A stretch of DNA of 64,000 nucleotides from Tetrahymena thermophila SB210 (Eukaryota > Ciliophora > Oligohymenophorea > Hymenostomatida > Tetrahymenidae), in NCBI RefSeq assembly GCF_000189635.1, contig NW_002476216.1, positions 62,001 through 126,000 of the forward strand, written 5' to 3'. A program made the translations under genes and the position numbers. Shown here in pieces: positions 1-13,015 of the stretch; positions within the stretch are counted from its first letter, which is position 1, and each line of letters opens with the position of its first letter. Under the pieces are notes generated by a model. It was not told where the DNA came from and ran no database searches. It saw only the letters and a list, made by a program, of their open reading frames with translations.

Positions 1-1863
1 TAAAAACATTTGCTCCAGATAATTGCGCTAGCTAAAGTGATATTGACAACTTTGCTGATGGTGCCTTTACTTCACTACGTTTAAAAATGTTTACTTAATA
101 ATACAATACAACAAGCAAATAAACTTAAGCTAATTTTAAGAATTTTTAAATGTTTCCTTAGTCAGACTAATACATTTTGAATAGGTAATATGTATAAAAC
201 CAAATAACAAAAGTGAAAGATGGTTTTCTCATTTAATCTGAAACTGAGTATAATGCTCCTATTTCGTATTCATATGAAAATCAATATTTTCCAAATGACT
301 AGAATCCTTATATCTAAGTCAGTATTCAAATTGAAGAAGTCATTTACTAAACATCAATTTAGTTTTCAACTTTCCCATCAATTTTAGCATTAGTTAACAG
401 CGCTTTTAGTCTTTTAATGTTTTTAGGAATCTTTTGCAGAAAATTTGCAAATAAGTCTATACTGTAGGATTTTTTTTGTGTCTTCTTGCAAAATATGCAT
501 TAAAATCTTTATGAAGAAGTATTGAAGCAGAATAATCTTTTTTAATCAAATTCTTACAACACTCAAATAGAGACATAATAAAATAAATTGATAATTGGAT
601 AAGAATTAACTGAAAGAGAAGTCTTTAACAGCCTTACTATACCTAATTTCATAACAAAATCTCGAGAATATATTGAACAAAGCTAATAGCTATAAATAAA
701 TACCACCCAGAATGAAAAAGATGAAATTATCGAATCTGAAGAAGGTAGAATGCAGTCATAGCCTGATTAATAGAAAAATAATTAACAATTTCAGTTTAAA
801 AATTAAGCAATAAATTAAAATAAACAAATATAAAATTATTAAATTAATGAAGATAGTAAATTTGATAACAATAATTTATTAGCAAGCAGTCGAAGTGATA
901 TTAGAAATTCAAATGAATAAACTTACCGTGAAATTTTTAATAATTCATCTAGAAGGTAAACAGGTCCTCATAGATTAAGTATTTTTTAAAATTGTAATTA
1001 AAATTAGTAAAGAGATGTTGTACATAACTTACATTCTGATTATAATATTTCTTAAAAACCAAAAATTGAAAAAACCAATCCTATCCAAACTCAAGAAATC
1101 AATCTAAATCTTTCTTAATAGAATTAGAACATTTAACAAAGCTAATCCTAATCATGTTAGTAATAAGATTCCATTAAAATAAAAACTGAAGAGAACAAGA
1201 TGAATGAGCAAAAGAAGAAAAAAATGAATACAATCGAATATTACACTAAAAAGTTGAAAGTTATTTAGGATATAAACATTTTCAAAAAATTTACCTCAAT
1301 CAATTTCGGATATTGGTATCAAAATATATTTCTTTATTAAATGTTACATTCTTTATTTAATTATTAAGGTTTTCTATTTAGAAGAGACTCAAATTCTTCA
1401 AAATCTGCAAAAAGAAGAGTGAAGAACAGGAACAAAAAAAGCTAAGCTTATAATAAAAAACATTTATAGAATAGTAAGTATTAAGGAGTATGAATATCAT
1501 AGATCTATTAAAAGATATCATATTTATTAAGAAGTCAATCATGGTTCTATTAACTAAAGATCAGTTAGCAGCGATGAAGCTTGTTGGTTACTCAGAGAAT
1601 TATATCTAAGACCATTACCTCAAAAAAGCCTCTCAAAATAATGGTTTTCTTATATTCTAAATTAAAAATTTTTTATTTTAATACTTTTAATAATAGATAA
1701 AGGAGGTACTTATTTTGAGAATTAACTAGACATTTTAGATTCAACAGAATTGTCTTGCTAATATATTAAAAAATTCATTCATAAGTGCGCAAATAGCAAA
1801 GTATTAGATAAAGTAGATCAAAGAATTTTATCTTCAATAAATAAAAATCTAATTAATCAATGA
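1..1863 (+). CDS. Ciliate membrane protein, array copy A (5' end outside window)
   Basis: The frame begins at base 3 and runs to TGA at 1861-1863 with TAA/TAG read as Gln. Exons are 1-1315, 1369-1643 and 1697-1863; both introns are 53 nt (GTATCA...AAG and GTTTTC...TAG) and the phases fit, giving 584 visible residues. A probably lumenal segment comes first. A hydrophobic segment follows at about residues 120-140 (ILALVNSAFSLLMFLGIFC), then a Q/N-rich cytoplasmic stretch. Next is a conserved block containing MNIIDLLKDIIFIKKS and KLVGYS, and the C-terminus is VDQRILSSINKNLINQ. The block aligns with DIFYIINKMIEVEKLK...FEYLPRP in the two paralogues at 13-19 kb, so it belongs to the same broad family of two-TM ciliate proteins. 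I infer an integral membrane protein; its function is unknown. It is the only undamaged member of the local three-copy array. Confidence 0.82.
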
Positions 1864-2427
1864 CTTTATATTTTATTGTGTGTCATATGATGGTGATGTG
1901 ATTTCTAGAATTTTAAATTTATTTATATTATCTAAAAAAATTTTTGTTTTCCCAAATTGCCTTTAGCAGCCACCCAAATTTTTAATTTATATGAAATAAA
2001 AAACCAAAAAGCATAGAGTAAAATTAAAATGAATAATGAATTGTTAATATTAATTATTTATTGCTTTAATTTTGTTGTATTAAAAATTAATAAATAAAAA
2101 AGAAAAAAATTTGAAATTATGGTATTTTATAAGCAAGGATGAATTTATGACATTATATTTTATATGGGTATTTTATTTAATCAAAAAATTTTCACTATTT
2201 TGCCATTTTTCTATTTTATACACCTCTTTATTTTCAACAAAAATATCTTAACCATCTATATTCAACATAATCAGGTTCTAATGTATTAATAAATTATTAT
2301 GAAAATAAAATTTAAAGAAATAAAAATTAACATCTATTATTTATTATAAATATCGAAATCAGTGAAATAAATAAATAATATCAACTATTTAAGTTAGTTA
2401 TTACTTTATTAATAATTAATGTTTACC
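1864..2427. other. Intergenic, AT-rich
   Basis: I see no convincing coding frame. It holds poly-A/T runs and the presumed 3' flank of copy A and 5' flank of copy B. Confidence 0.6.
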
Positions 2428-4563
2428 ATGAAATAAAAACAAAACAACTATTAATTAAAAAAAACGTTAAGTCTTGAATAAAAAATAAATAAACATTTGC
2501 ACGTTTAAGATTTTTCTTGCTAAATTAGATCTTATTTCATAACCATTTCATTTTAATCTAAATAATAATCAATTTAAAAAAGGAACAATACAGGTTTTAC
2601 TCTTATCTTTGGGAATCATAGGGGCAATAATTGCATATTTTATTTACTTAGCCTATCTATTTTACGGTAATAAAATAGATCCTATTTTCAGATCACAAAA
2701 CTTCTTCACTAATGAACTAATAGATGTACCGTTCCATGAAGATTTAGTAGCCTCTCGATTCATTCATAATCCTAATTAGACTCTAGAATAATTGGAATAG
2801 GAGATGAAAAAAACTTACATTGTACCTATCGCTTCTTTTGCATTTTAATCATAAACTGGTTACATTTATACTTTACTTAATATCTCTAAATGCTCTAATC
2901 CTGATCTTTATGGCTACTATTATTTAGATTTTTCTACCTTGGCTAATAGCAGTTTAATGATAAGCATAAATAACAATATTTTTTCTGTTATAGTAATCCT
3001 CTTTTATCCTTGCCCAACAAAAGACAACATAAAAACATTCGTTCCAGATAATTGTGCTAGCCAAAATGATATTGACATTTTTGCTAATGATGAGTTTACC
3101 TCATTTCGTTTAAAGCTATTTACTTAATAATACAATACTACTAGCAAATAAAATAAAGTTAATTTTAAGAACTTTTAAATGTTTCCTTAGTCAGATTAAT
3201 ACATTTTGAATAGATAATATCTATAAAGTAAAATAGCAAAAGGGAAAGATAGCTTTCTCATGAAATCTGAATCTGAGTGTCTTATGAAAATCAATTAATA
3301 GAATCCTTATATCTAAGTCAGTATTCAAATTGAAGAAGTCATTTAATAAACATCAATTTAGTTTTCAACTTTCCCACAAATTTTAGCATTAGCTAACAGC
3401 GCTTAGTTTTTTGATATTTTTTGGATAACTTTGCAAAAAATTAGCAAATAAGTCAATTCTGTAGGATTTTATTTGCGTCTTCTTGTAAAATATGCATTAA
3501 AATCTCTACGAAGAAGTATCGAAGTAAAATAATCTTTTTTAACCTAATTTCATAACAAAATCTCGAGAATTTATTGAACAAAGCTAATAGTTATAAATAA
3601 ATACCACATAGAATGAAAAAGATGAAATTATAGAAATTGAAGAAGGTAGAAAACAGTCATGGCCAGATTAATAAAATAATTTAAATTTGAAAAAAATTAA
3701 GTCATAAATTAAAATAAACAAAATTAAAATTAGTAAATAAATGAAGATAGTAAATTTGATAACAATAATTTATTAGCAAGCAGTCGAAGTGATATAAGAA
3801 ATTCAAATGAATAAACTTACCTTGAAAACTTTAATATTTCTTCTAGAGGGTAAATAGGTACTTTTAGATAAAATCTTTTCTAAATTTGTAATTAAAATTA
3901 GTAAAGAGATGTTGTACAAAATGTACCTGCTGAAAATATTGTTTTTTAAAAACAAAAAATAGAAAAAATTAATCCTAAAGAAAATCAAGAAATCAATCTA
4001 AATTTTTCATAATAGAATTAGAACATTTAACAAAACTAATCTAAATCTTGCTAATAATAAGATTCCATTAAAATAAAAACTGAATAGAACAATAAGAGTG
4101 AGCAACTGAAAAAAAAAATGAATACAATTGAATATTACATAAAAAAGTTGAAAGTTATTTAGGATATAAACATTTTCAAAAAATTTACCTCAATCAATTT
4201 CGGATATTGGTATCAAAATATAGTTTTTTATTAATTGTAAAAATCTTTATTAAATTATTAAGGTTTTCTATATACAAGAGACTCAAATTCTTCAAAATCT
4301 GCAAAAAAAAGAGCGAAGAACAGGAACAAAAATAGTTGAGCTTATAATAAAAAACATAAAATTAAGGTTTTTCTTATGTTCTAAATATAAAATTTTTTAT
4401 TTTTAATACTTTTAATATTAGATAAAAGAGGTAATTATTTTGAGAGTTAAATTGACATTTTAGATTCAACAGAATTGTCTTGCTAATATATTAAAAAATT
4501 CATTCTTAAGTGCGCCAATAGCAAAGTATTAGATAAAGTAGATCAAAGAATTTTATCTATAAT
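2428..4563 (+). pseudogene. Decayed membrane-protein copy B
   Basis: This tandem duplicate of copy A keeps the first membrane segment that copy A has lost to the window edge (GIIGAIIAYFIYLAYLFYG, near 2615-2670), followed by the lumenal domain. The region from about 3035 to the end is strikingly similar to copy A at DNA level. Relative to A there is a net 2-nt loss near 3395-3425, just after the ILALANSA segment, which breaks the frame. About 124 bp are missing near 3545, and about 135 bp covering the MNIIDLLKDI block are missing near 4350. The Q/N-rich middle and the GTATCA intron are still recognisable. The start is uncertain: an ATG at 2428 can be spliced in phase to the membrane segment (donor GTTTAA after CAC, acceptor ACAG near 2603), but that first exon has no family support. 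Most likely a pseudogene. Confidence 0.7.
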
Positions 4564-5455
4564 GAATTTATGTTATATTTTTAAATATAATGAATTAATA
4601 ATTTATTAAATTTTAAATTTTTTTTATTTTAACCTTCGTATTCTAATTAAGGTGCAATAAAAAAAAAATTCTTTAAAATGTGTTGACTTAGTTAAATATT
4701 ATGAACTATAATTAGAGTATAAAAATAATAGGCTTGTTTTTAAAAAGTTTTTTAATACAATTTAATACATTTTTATAATTCAACTTATATTATAAAAATA
4801 TGTTTCACTACAAAATTTCAGATTTTAAGTAAAATTCTAAATATTTTTCTTCATCAGATTCATCTATCATATCATTTTATTAGCTTAAATCCAATTAATC
4901 ATCATCATATTCAAGTACTATGATTAAAAGTCCTTTTTTATCTTGAGGTTGTTTGTTGTAAGTAGAAAATACATTAAAACCAGATTTTTTATCTTATTTC
5001 TAAAAAAGTTGGATAAAATGTTTCCGAGGTCTTCTGAAGTAAGTGATCTTCTTTTTTTAACTTCTTTAGTTAAATATCTTTACTCCATCTTAAAATCAAA
5101 TATAAGTGTACACCTGTAAGTTCACTAACTTAATTTTTAGGAAATTGTTCTAAAGAATCAACAATTTTTTATTTATTTATCTTTTTATGAATATTAAGTA
5201 TAATTCACTACCTCTCTTATTAACTTTAATTCTAATTAATTCACTAGTTATATTTTATTATAGCCAAATGCCATTCAAAAATTTGGAGATTTTAGATCAT
5301 TATTTTTTTGAATGGCTTAGCTTGAGTTTGATATAATTTATGCAAAAATAAATAATTTTATCATAGAATTTAATTAATTAATAATATTTATAATTAATTT
5401 TAATTTATATCAATCTTTATAATTTTTCGATCAAATTTTTAATTAATTTTAGCCT
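4564..5455. other. Intergenic between copies B and C, with one hairpin
   Basis: Mostly AT-rich. On the minus strand 4803-5190 is open in more than one frame and one frame ends in an acidic tail, but TGA-only stops make such openings common, so I do not call a gene. A perfect 12-bp inverted repeat (GCCATTCAAAAA, arms 5270-5281 and 5305-5316) lies at 5270-5316. Confidence 0.5.
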
Positions 5456-6882
5456 TTTTAAAATATTTTCTTTAGCAAAAAATTTGCAAATAAGTCAATT
5501 TTGTAGGATTTTTTTTGCGTTTTTTTACAAAATATGCATTAAAATCTTTACGAAGAAGTATTGAAGCAAAATAATCTTTTTTAATCAAACACTTAGAACA
5601 CTCAAATAGAAACATAATAAAATAAACTGATAATTGGATAAGAATTCACTGAAAGAAGAGTCCATAATAGCTTCACTATTCCAAATTTCATAACAAAATC
5701 TCGAGAATATATTGAAAAAAGCTAGAATATATAAATAAATAACGCCTTTTAGAATGGAGAAGATGAAGTAATCGAATCTGAAGAATATAAAAAGCAGTAA
5801 TAGCCTGATTAATAGAAAAATAGTTATTCATTTGAATTTGAAAATAATGTGATTAATTAAAATTAGTAAATTAATGAAGACAGTAAATTTGATAAAAATA
5901 ATTTATTAGCAAGCAGTCGAAGTGATATAAAAATTTCAAATGAATAATCTTATCTTTATAGCTTTAATAGTACATAAAGAAGGTAAATAGGGACTTTCGA
6001 ATAAAATACTTTCTAAAATTTTAATTAAAATTAGGAAAGAGATATTGTACAAAGTGTACCTGCAGAGAATAATGTTTTTTAAAAACAAAAAGTATAAATA
6101 GTTAATCCTAAAGAAAGTCAAGAAATCAATCTAAATTTTTCATAAAAGATTTAAAAAATTTAGTAAAGCTAATCCAACTCTTACCGATAAGAAGATTCCA
6201 TTAAAATAAAAGTAGAAAAGAATAAAATGAATGAATAAATTAAAATAAAAATGAATACAATTGAATATTACACTAAAAATTTGAAAGTTATTTAAGATAT
6301 AAATGTTTTCAAAAAATTTACCTCAATCAATTTCGGATATTGGTATCAAAATAACATTAATCTTTTAAATTTAATAATCTTTATTAACTTATCAAGGTTT
6401 TCAATTTAGAAGAGACTCAAAATCTTCAAAATATGCAAAAAGAAGTCAAAAAAAGCTGAGCTTATAATAAAAAACATTTATAGAATAATAAGCGTTAAGG
6501 AGTATGAATATCATTGATTTATTAAAAGATATCATATTTATTAAGAAGTCAATTATGGTTCTATTATCTAAAGACCCGTTAGCAGCAATGAAGCTTGTTG
6601 GTTACTCAGATAATTTTATATATAATCATTACCTGAAAAAAGACACTCAAAATAAAGGTTTTCTTATATATATTTTAAATATAAGATTTTTTATTTTTAC
6701 TACTTTTAATAATAGATAAAAGCGGTAATTATTTTGAGAATTAACTTGATATTTTAGATTCAACAGAATTGTCTTGTTAATATATTAAAAAATTCATTCT
6801 TAAGTGTACCAGTCAGAAAGTATTAGATAAAGTAGATTAAAGAATTTTATCTTCAATAAATAAAAATTTAATTAATTAATGA
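5456..6882 (+). pseudogene. Truncated and frameshifted membrane-protein copy C
   Basis: This third tandem copy begins abruptly inside the second membrane segment (homology starts at ...KFANKSILQDFF), so both the first membrane segment and the lumenal domain are missing. The Q/N-rich middle is open and close to copy A (SKFDKNNLLASSRSDI). The intron at 6343-6396 (54 nt) is conserved. Just after it, 14 nt are missing relative to A, shifting the frame; the shifted frame stops at TGA 6515-6517. The original C-terminal frame is still readable beyond this, from an ATG at 6504 through NIIDLLKDIIFIKKS, a GTTTTC...TAG intron, and LINQ with TGA at 6880-6882. The damage looks more recent than in copy B because the sequence is otherwise well kept. 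It could still make a short protein, but I favour a pseudogene. Confidence 0.7.
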
Positions 6883-7760
6883 ATTTATGTTTTATTTTGA
6901 AATATGGTTAATTTATAATTAAGAAAATTTTTAATTTATTTATATTTTATTTACATTTTCTCAAATTACCTTTAAGGTAGCCATCAATATTTTTTTAAAT
7001 TGAAAAATATAAGTAATTCAAAAAACATATTTTAATAATAATATGAACTAAGAGCTTTAATTTGCATGATAAACAGTTAGCAACTTCTTGTTTCATCTCG
7101 TTGCTTAAAATTTAATGAATAAAAAAGAGAATTTTTTGATTTTAAAGTATTTTATAAATAAAATATGATTTCGAATGCAAAGTATTAAAATAAACAAAAG
7201 ATTATTTATCAATTAAAAATTTCCTCCTTAAAAAGTAAAAAATCTAATTCAATAAAATTTGCTTAATTTCTATCCTCTTCTACCTTTTCAACAACTCTTT
7301 CTTTACATATTTATTGCAACTACTTATCTCTCCACAGTTTTATTTCTCATCACTCAATGGTCCTTCAAATTATGAGAAATATTTTTGAGTTAAGATTAAC
7401 AATTCAGTTAAAATAATATTAATTAGAAATTTTTTTTTATATTAATAAAAGTCTTTAATATATGGTTATAAAAAGACTTATCGATAAGATTATTGGTTAT
7501 CATATTTTTATTTACTTTTTATTGGATAAAAAATTTTTTATTGTTCAAAATAAAAATAAATTAATGGATGATATTTAATGTATGAGAACATATTTCATAT
7601 CAATAAATAATATAGTTTTAATAAAGTAACAATAAAAAAGCTTATTATATTACAATTAATATAAATTAAGCGAAAGAAAGACATACAATTTATATAAATC
7701 AAAAAAATTTAATTATTTTTTATAAGAATAGTGATGACAAAAATAATCAACAAGTTTCTT
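6883..7760. other. Intergenic
   Basis: AT-rich region between convergent genes (copy C on plus, the Kelch gene on minus); it must hold both 3' UTRs. No gene seen. Confidence 0.6.
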
Positions 7761-10700
7761 TCATTTTATTCCTAGCTCCTTCCAAGTTCTGCAATTAAAT
7801 ACAAATAATGTTTTTTTACTAAAATAATTCATTTAGCAGTTTTCCATCTTAATATTTTATACTGCAAAGACAACATTTCCACCAATAATTGGATTCTACC
7901 AGAAAGTACCAGATGATGGCATACTTTTAGATTTATAGAAAACTAAAGCATCAGGATTAGATTCGTCAACTCTGGCTATAATAGCTTACTTTTAGTTTAT
8001 TTCTCCTATCTAGCCTCCTAAGATCAGCATTTCATTATCATTTATTTAGACAGATCCTGCATAAGAAGGTATTGCTTCTGTAAATTGGAAAGGAATGTAT
8101 TCCCAAAAGTCTTCTTAAATATTATATCTTTCAATTGTATTTGTCATGTTGTTCAAGTATGTTTTACCACCATATCTATAAATATATTTATCATGGAAAT
8201 TGCAAAGGGAAGTTCCAGCAACTCCTTCTTACAAATCTGCAATTTAAATCCATTTCTAAGATTCAATATCAAACCTTATTTATTTTAAAATAAAAGTTAA
8301 TTTACTTTCAATAAATTTAATTTTACCTTTCGCATGAAGTCAAATATATATCTTCATCATTGTTGTTTAAGCCACCAACGACAAAAATAGAATCTTAAGC
8401 AACAACTAAAGAGTGAGAGTTTCTTTCGTAGTTCATATTAGCACATAGTTCAAGTGCATTTCTATTCATGTCTAAGAAATATGTTGAATTTATTGATTTG
8501 TTCTTATGTAAAACATCTATGCCACCTACTAAGAAAACCTTTCCATTTGGAGTTATAATACTTCTGTGGAACATTGGTATTTTGAATGCTATATTTAATT
8601 CTACAGTCTGCCACTCTTATGTTGCAGGGTCTCTAGAAAGTTAGCTTAAGTCTAAGAAATGGAATAGTTTGCTGTTATCTTGGAAGAAATGAACAATATT
8701 TAAGAGGCAATCAGGATTAAAGTAATCATAAATATTAATATTTGCTCCTCTGTCATTTTCTCTCTGTGAAGCATAGCTGCCATTGAGAGGTGATTAATCA
8801 CCATCTAATCCTATTTTTTTTAACATTTGAATATTAATTTAAGTCAAAAAAAAATTTTACCTCGACTTCCAACATTAACATTTTATACCTCTTAAATATT
8901 ATTAGCTTGATAAGGATTTAAATACTCACTTTTCGGTCTACTCTTTGACTGCTGATTTTTAACATTTTTGCTAACCCCGTTGTCATAAGGCATCTCGTTT
9001 AAGTCATAGACGTCACTCTGATTTGCATTAGCCTACTGAGTTTACTAAGTAGGAAAACTCACAGTATTGTAATCAATTGGTTATGGAACAAGTTTTTTTT
9101 AGTTAGATTCGAATAAATCTTGCATGTTATTTTCTTTGTCTTAAACATTATTGTTTTAGTTTTACTTTTTAACAAATAAATTGCTATGTAGAACTTCATG
9201 AGTTACTTACTATTATCCATCTCTCCATTGGTAATCACTCAAATCTACTTTATCTGTTCTGATATATTTTTACATTAAATCGTCAAGTTCTGATAAAATT
9301 GATGTGTCAACCTACACTTTAAATAGCTAACTTAAATAATGCTCTATTCCATAATCTACATCCTATTGTATTCTTTCAAAGTCTATGTTAAAATCGTCTG
9401 AAAGTATCTATTTATTTTTAAAAATTAATTATTATTTTTTATCTATTTATCCTCCAAACAAAAAAAAATTTTAAATAATTAAAAAAACAATCTGTGAATT
9501 TTATTTAAATATTAACTTATTTAAAATTATTGAATTCATTTTAAAAAAATTATTTCAAGCAGCAAGTACAGTTTCTTTCTTAAGTTTTATTTTTAATAAG
9601 AATATTTCAAGAAATAATTATCTTCTTATATCTTAAATTATAATATTTTGACTTTCTAATTCTTTGGTATTAACTTATTTGTATAAATTTCTACTCTTAT
9701 TTTTTAAATTATTTTATTTTAAGGTAATATCCTTTTGTTAACAATATACTTTGAGATAATTATTCATTTTTAAAAAATAAAATTTTATGTAATTATGCTT
9801 TATGATTCCTTTGTGTTTAAAATATTTGATTGAAAAATAATTTATTTTTTCTGTCTTTTTCTTAATTACTCCTTAAACTTTCTTTAACTTTGAGAATATT
9901 TATTATAAATACATACTAAACTCTTCTTTTCAAACAACTTTGAATTGCTTTTTTAATATTTCATTTTTATTTATTTTCTTTGCCATATGTGCTGTTTCAT
10001 CCATTCTTATTGTATTTTTTGCTTGCTTGATTTATTTATTTACTTATTTTTTTGTCTAATTTCTTTCGCTTTTACTTAAATATTAATAGATTTAAACACC
10101 TACTTGAATAATATATTTCACATATTAGGAAGATTCTAGCTTTGCTTCCATATCAGAAACGTCACGGACCATAGCTTAAATTTTAGAGTGAATACTTCCG
10201 AAAAGGTGAGGATGATTTTGTCTTATTTCGTTGATTCTTTGTTTAACTTTGAGCTCAAAAGAATTGAAGTATGAATTTAAATTTTAGAAAACTAAATCCC
10301 TAGCTTTTTAAATTTAATCTAAACATTATTAGAAAATATCTCCCTTCTCGATGTCGCCTATTTTATTCAATACAGTTTACTCTTTGAAAAAGTTTTCTCT
10401 TAATTCTCTCACATACTCAATGCACTACTCTCTTTTGCATAAAATTGTGTCGATATTTGTAGGAGTGTCTTTTTGATTATGCATATAAGTATGGATTTTA
10501 ACACATTCAGGACAAAGAGGTTCTATGCAAGTCTCTGCAACACATATATTGGTGATGTCGTATTTAGGATGAGATGGACATGACTAGTATTGCTGATTTA
10601 AGCTATACTACTGTTGCTATTAAGTACTCATGCCATTAAATGTCTGAAGGTTTGGGTTCAAACTAACGAAATTATTCAAGTAATTTGGATTTGCAGAAAC

Positions 10701-11256
10701 AGAAGCTTTCTAGTTTGGTGGCATGTGAGTAGTAGGGATAAAGCTCTAAGGATCTACATTCAAATAATTTTAATTTGTTTACAAGTTTCTACTTTAATTG
10801 ACTTGCAATTGATTATCCATCATTGGATTGCTGATTTAAGAAATGTGATGATTTTGAAAATTGGAAGCAGCTTATTCATCATGAGAATCTGTAAATACTT
10901 TATTTTAACTTGGACCATTTAGAGCCGAATTAAACGATTGCTTTACATTCTGAGCATGGGAATTGATGAATTCATCAATATGTCTTTAATTGCTGCTACT
11001 ATTTAATTTTTATAACAAAAAAATAATGACTCAAATTGCATTAAACTTTTATTCATCTTGTAATCTTAATTTAAAAAGACATAGATTTTGATTAAATAAT
11101 GACTGCTTTTTACCCACTTCTTTATACTACGTTATTTGGGTAGTTTAAGGAACTTAAAGAGTATTGAGCTGACTCCTATTTAGCTCCCTCAAACTATCCT
11201 CTTCTGCTTTGCTTAGAAGAAGAATGAATGAAATTCTATAAAACGTCTTAATTCAT
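7761..11256 (-). CDS. B-box / coiled-coil / Kelch-repeat protein
   Basis: The model starts at ATG 11256 and has introns 10999-11080 (82 nt), 9408-10103 (696 nt), 8811-8860 (50 nt) and 8275-8326 (52 nt), ending at TGA 7763-7761; it is 871 aa with consistent phases. Order: a Q/N/S-rich N-terminus; a B-box-type zinc finger at about residues 199-232 with C199, H202, C211, C216, C221, C224, H228 and H232; a helical coiled coil to about 330; a second Q-rich linker; then Kelch repeats from about 560 to the end, with typical glycine pairs (VFLVGGIDV, IFVVGGLNN, MLILGGQIG). The layout resembles TRIM-like B-box plus beta-propeller proteins but lacks a RING in front. A scaffold or substrate-adaptor role is inference. 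The weakest points are the start exon, supported by frame and splice phase only, and the 696-nt intron. Confidence 0.85.
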
Positions 11257-13015
11257 TTTAATATAATTTGATGGCTAATTCACCTTATTTAATTCAAAAA
11301 GCTTAAAATCAATTAATAATTTAATTAGTTTCTATTAATCAAGATATTTTTTATTTATCGATGTATCATGCAAATCTTATTATATTGTTTCAAAAAATAG
11401 GATTTAAATTAAATTTTATAATTTCAAAATCAATACATGATAATCAAGTTAACTCTTACTAACAAACACATACTTAGAATTTTAAAATTATAAATGAAAA
11501 TAATATCAATGAAAATTCATCTTTTTATAGCTATTATTTTATAAAATAACCAGTATACTTTTGCCAAACAAAGTAATTAATAAATAATTAGTAGTTATCA
11601 GATATTGTCTTGAATTCTTATTATTTTTTTCAATACAAGTTCCTTTATTTTTTTTTAATTTCTACAAAGTGATAAATATATCTTGCTATGTATGTATAAA
11701 TTTAAAATAAAATAATTTAATCTTTAAAATCATTAAAAACATTTTAATTTCAAATTATTCCAATTTAATTATTGCTCAAGTAAAAAATATGCCTTAATAC
11801 AAATAAAATAAAATTATTTTGTTAAGCATATTTAACTTTAATTAAAAATAATAATTTTTTTTGTCAAAGCTTATTTCCTTGATAGATATTACAGTATAGC
11901 TATATATTAAAATTGGTGATGAATATTTGCCAAAAGGTAAAAAGTGAAACAAGTAATTGATTTTTGCTAAATTCTGTAATTAAAGTCTAAATTTTCTTCT
12001 AAAAATTAATAAAATATTAATAAATTGAAAAACTTGAGAAAAAATATAATATTTATTTTTCTCTCCCATAAAAAAGATTAAAAAAATAAATTATTAAGAA
12101 TTTATAAACAGTAAATTGTAAATCAAAAAAATGATTATCTTCAAGTTTATTGTTTTAAGGTTTTATGGTAATTATTTTTACTTATATAATCAAGTCACTC
12201 TTTAACTTATAGATTTTTTTAATTTTCACTCACTTATTATAAATTTAGTAATTACTTTCTTTAACTGAATCTTTTTTGTTTATTTTTCTGTTAAATTTTA
12301 TAACCTAATTAAATTGAGCTCAGATTTCTTCATTTAATATCTCAAAGGTTCAGACTCTTAATTTCAAAAAAACTCAATCCTTAGGACTGAGGGCTGATTA
12401 ATAAGAAGATTTTATTGCATTTATCATAAATAATTTTTTTTGAACAACTTTTTTAGAAATATGAGTATTTGATGATAATTGCTTTGGAATGTTTCGGATT
12501 TTTAGAATTTGATGATAGAATAGTTTAAAAATATATTTCCTTGTTCATTTTTCACTTTTGATAATAATCTATCTATCATTAATATAAACATCTAAAATTA
12601 TTAATTATTTATAATCAAATAAAGAATTAGTAGAAAATTTTAGGTAAATATTTAACATAAATTTAAATATTTTTTATCATAAAAGTTTTATTTATGCTCT
12701 AAACAATGTTTTAATTTAATAACATATATATTTTTTCCTTAAAATATATTTTTTTATAGTACTACAAGATTTTTATTCTGATTAATTGATAATTGTACTG
12801 ATCAAATTTTCAAGGTTTGTAATAGTTAATTAATTAAGATTAGAATTTAGGATATATTATATCAGGCTCACACACAATTACAGTTCAGTTAATTATATTC
12901 TATATGGTTGCAAAATGAATTTAAGAACTATCAATTAACTAGATTCTATAATAAAAATTATAATACTTTTTAAGATAAACACAATCAATAAAATAAAGCC
13001 TTTAATTTTACTTAA
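11257..13015. other. Divergent intergenic region
   Basis: About 1.76 kb between the divergent Kelch gene and the plus-strand membrane-protein gene. It probably contains both promoters. AT-rich throughout, with a small self-complementary patch near 12380-12400 (TCCTTAGGA) that I could not assign. No coding frame supported. Confidence 0.55.

Noticed and set aside
4803-5190. Minus-strand open stretch with QVSELTGVHLY..RWSKDI and an acidic tail, suggestive of a transposase helix-turn-helix
   Set aside because: The two suggestive parts lie in different frames, no start or splice sites join them, and with TGA as the only stop long open frames are common by chance in this DNA.
10614-10922. 102-codon plus-strand open frame starting MLLSTHAIKC
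   Set aside because: Antisense shadow of the N-terminal part and B-box of the minus-strand Kelch gene, which has family support.
10999-11056. Start of the B-box/Kelch gene at ATG 11056 with a 32-nt intron
   Set aside because: A longer first exon from ATG 11256 with an 82-nt intron is in phase, has coding-like composition and avoids a tiny intron.
12341-12420. Small self-complementary patch resembling a snoRNA or tRNA fragment
   Set aside because: No complete C/D or H/ACA box pair and no cloverleaf could be drawn.
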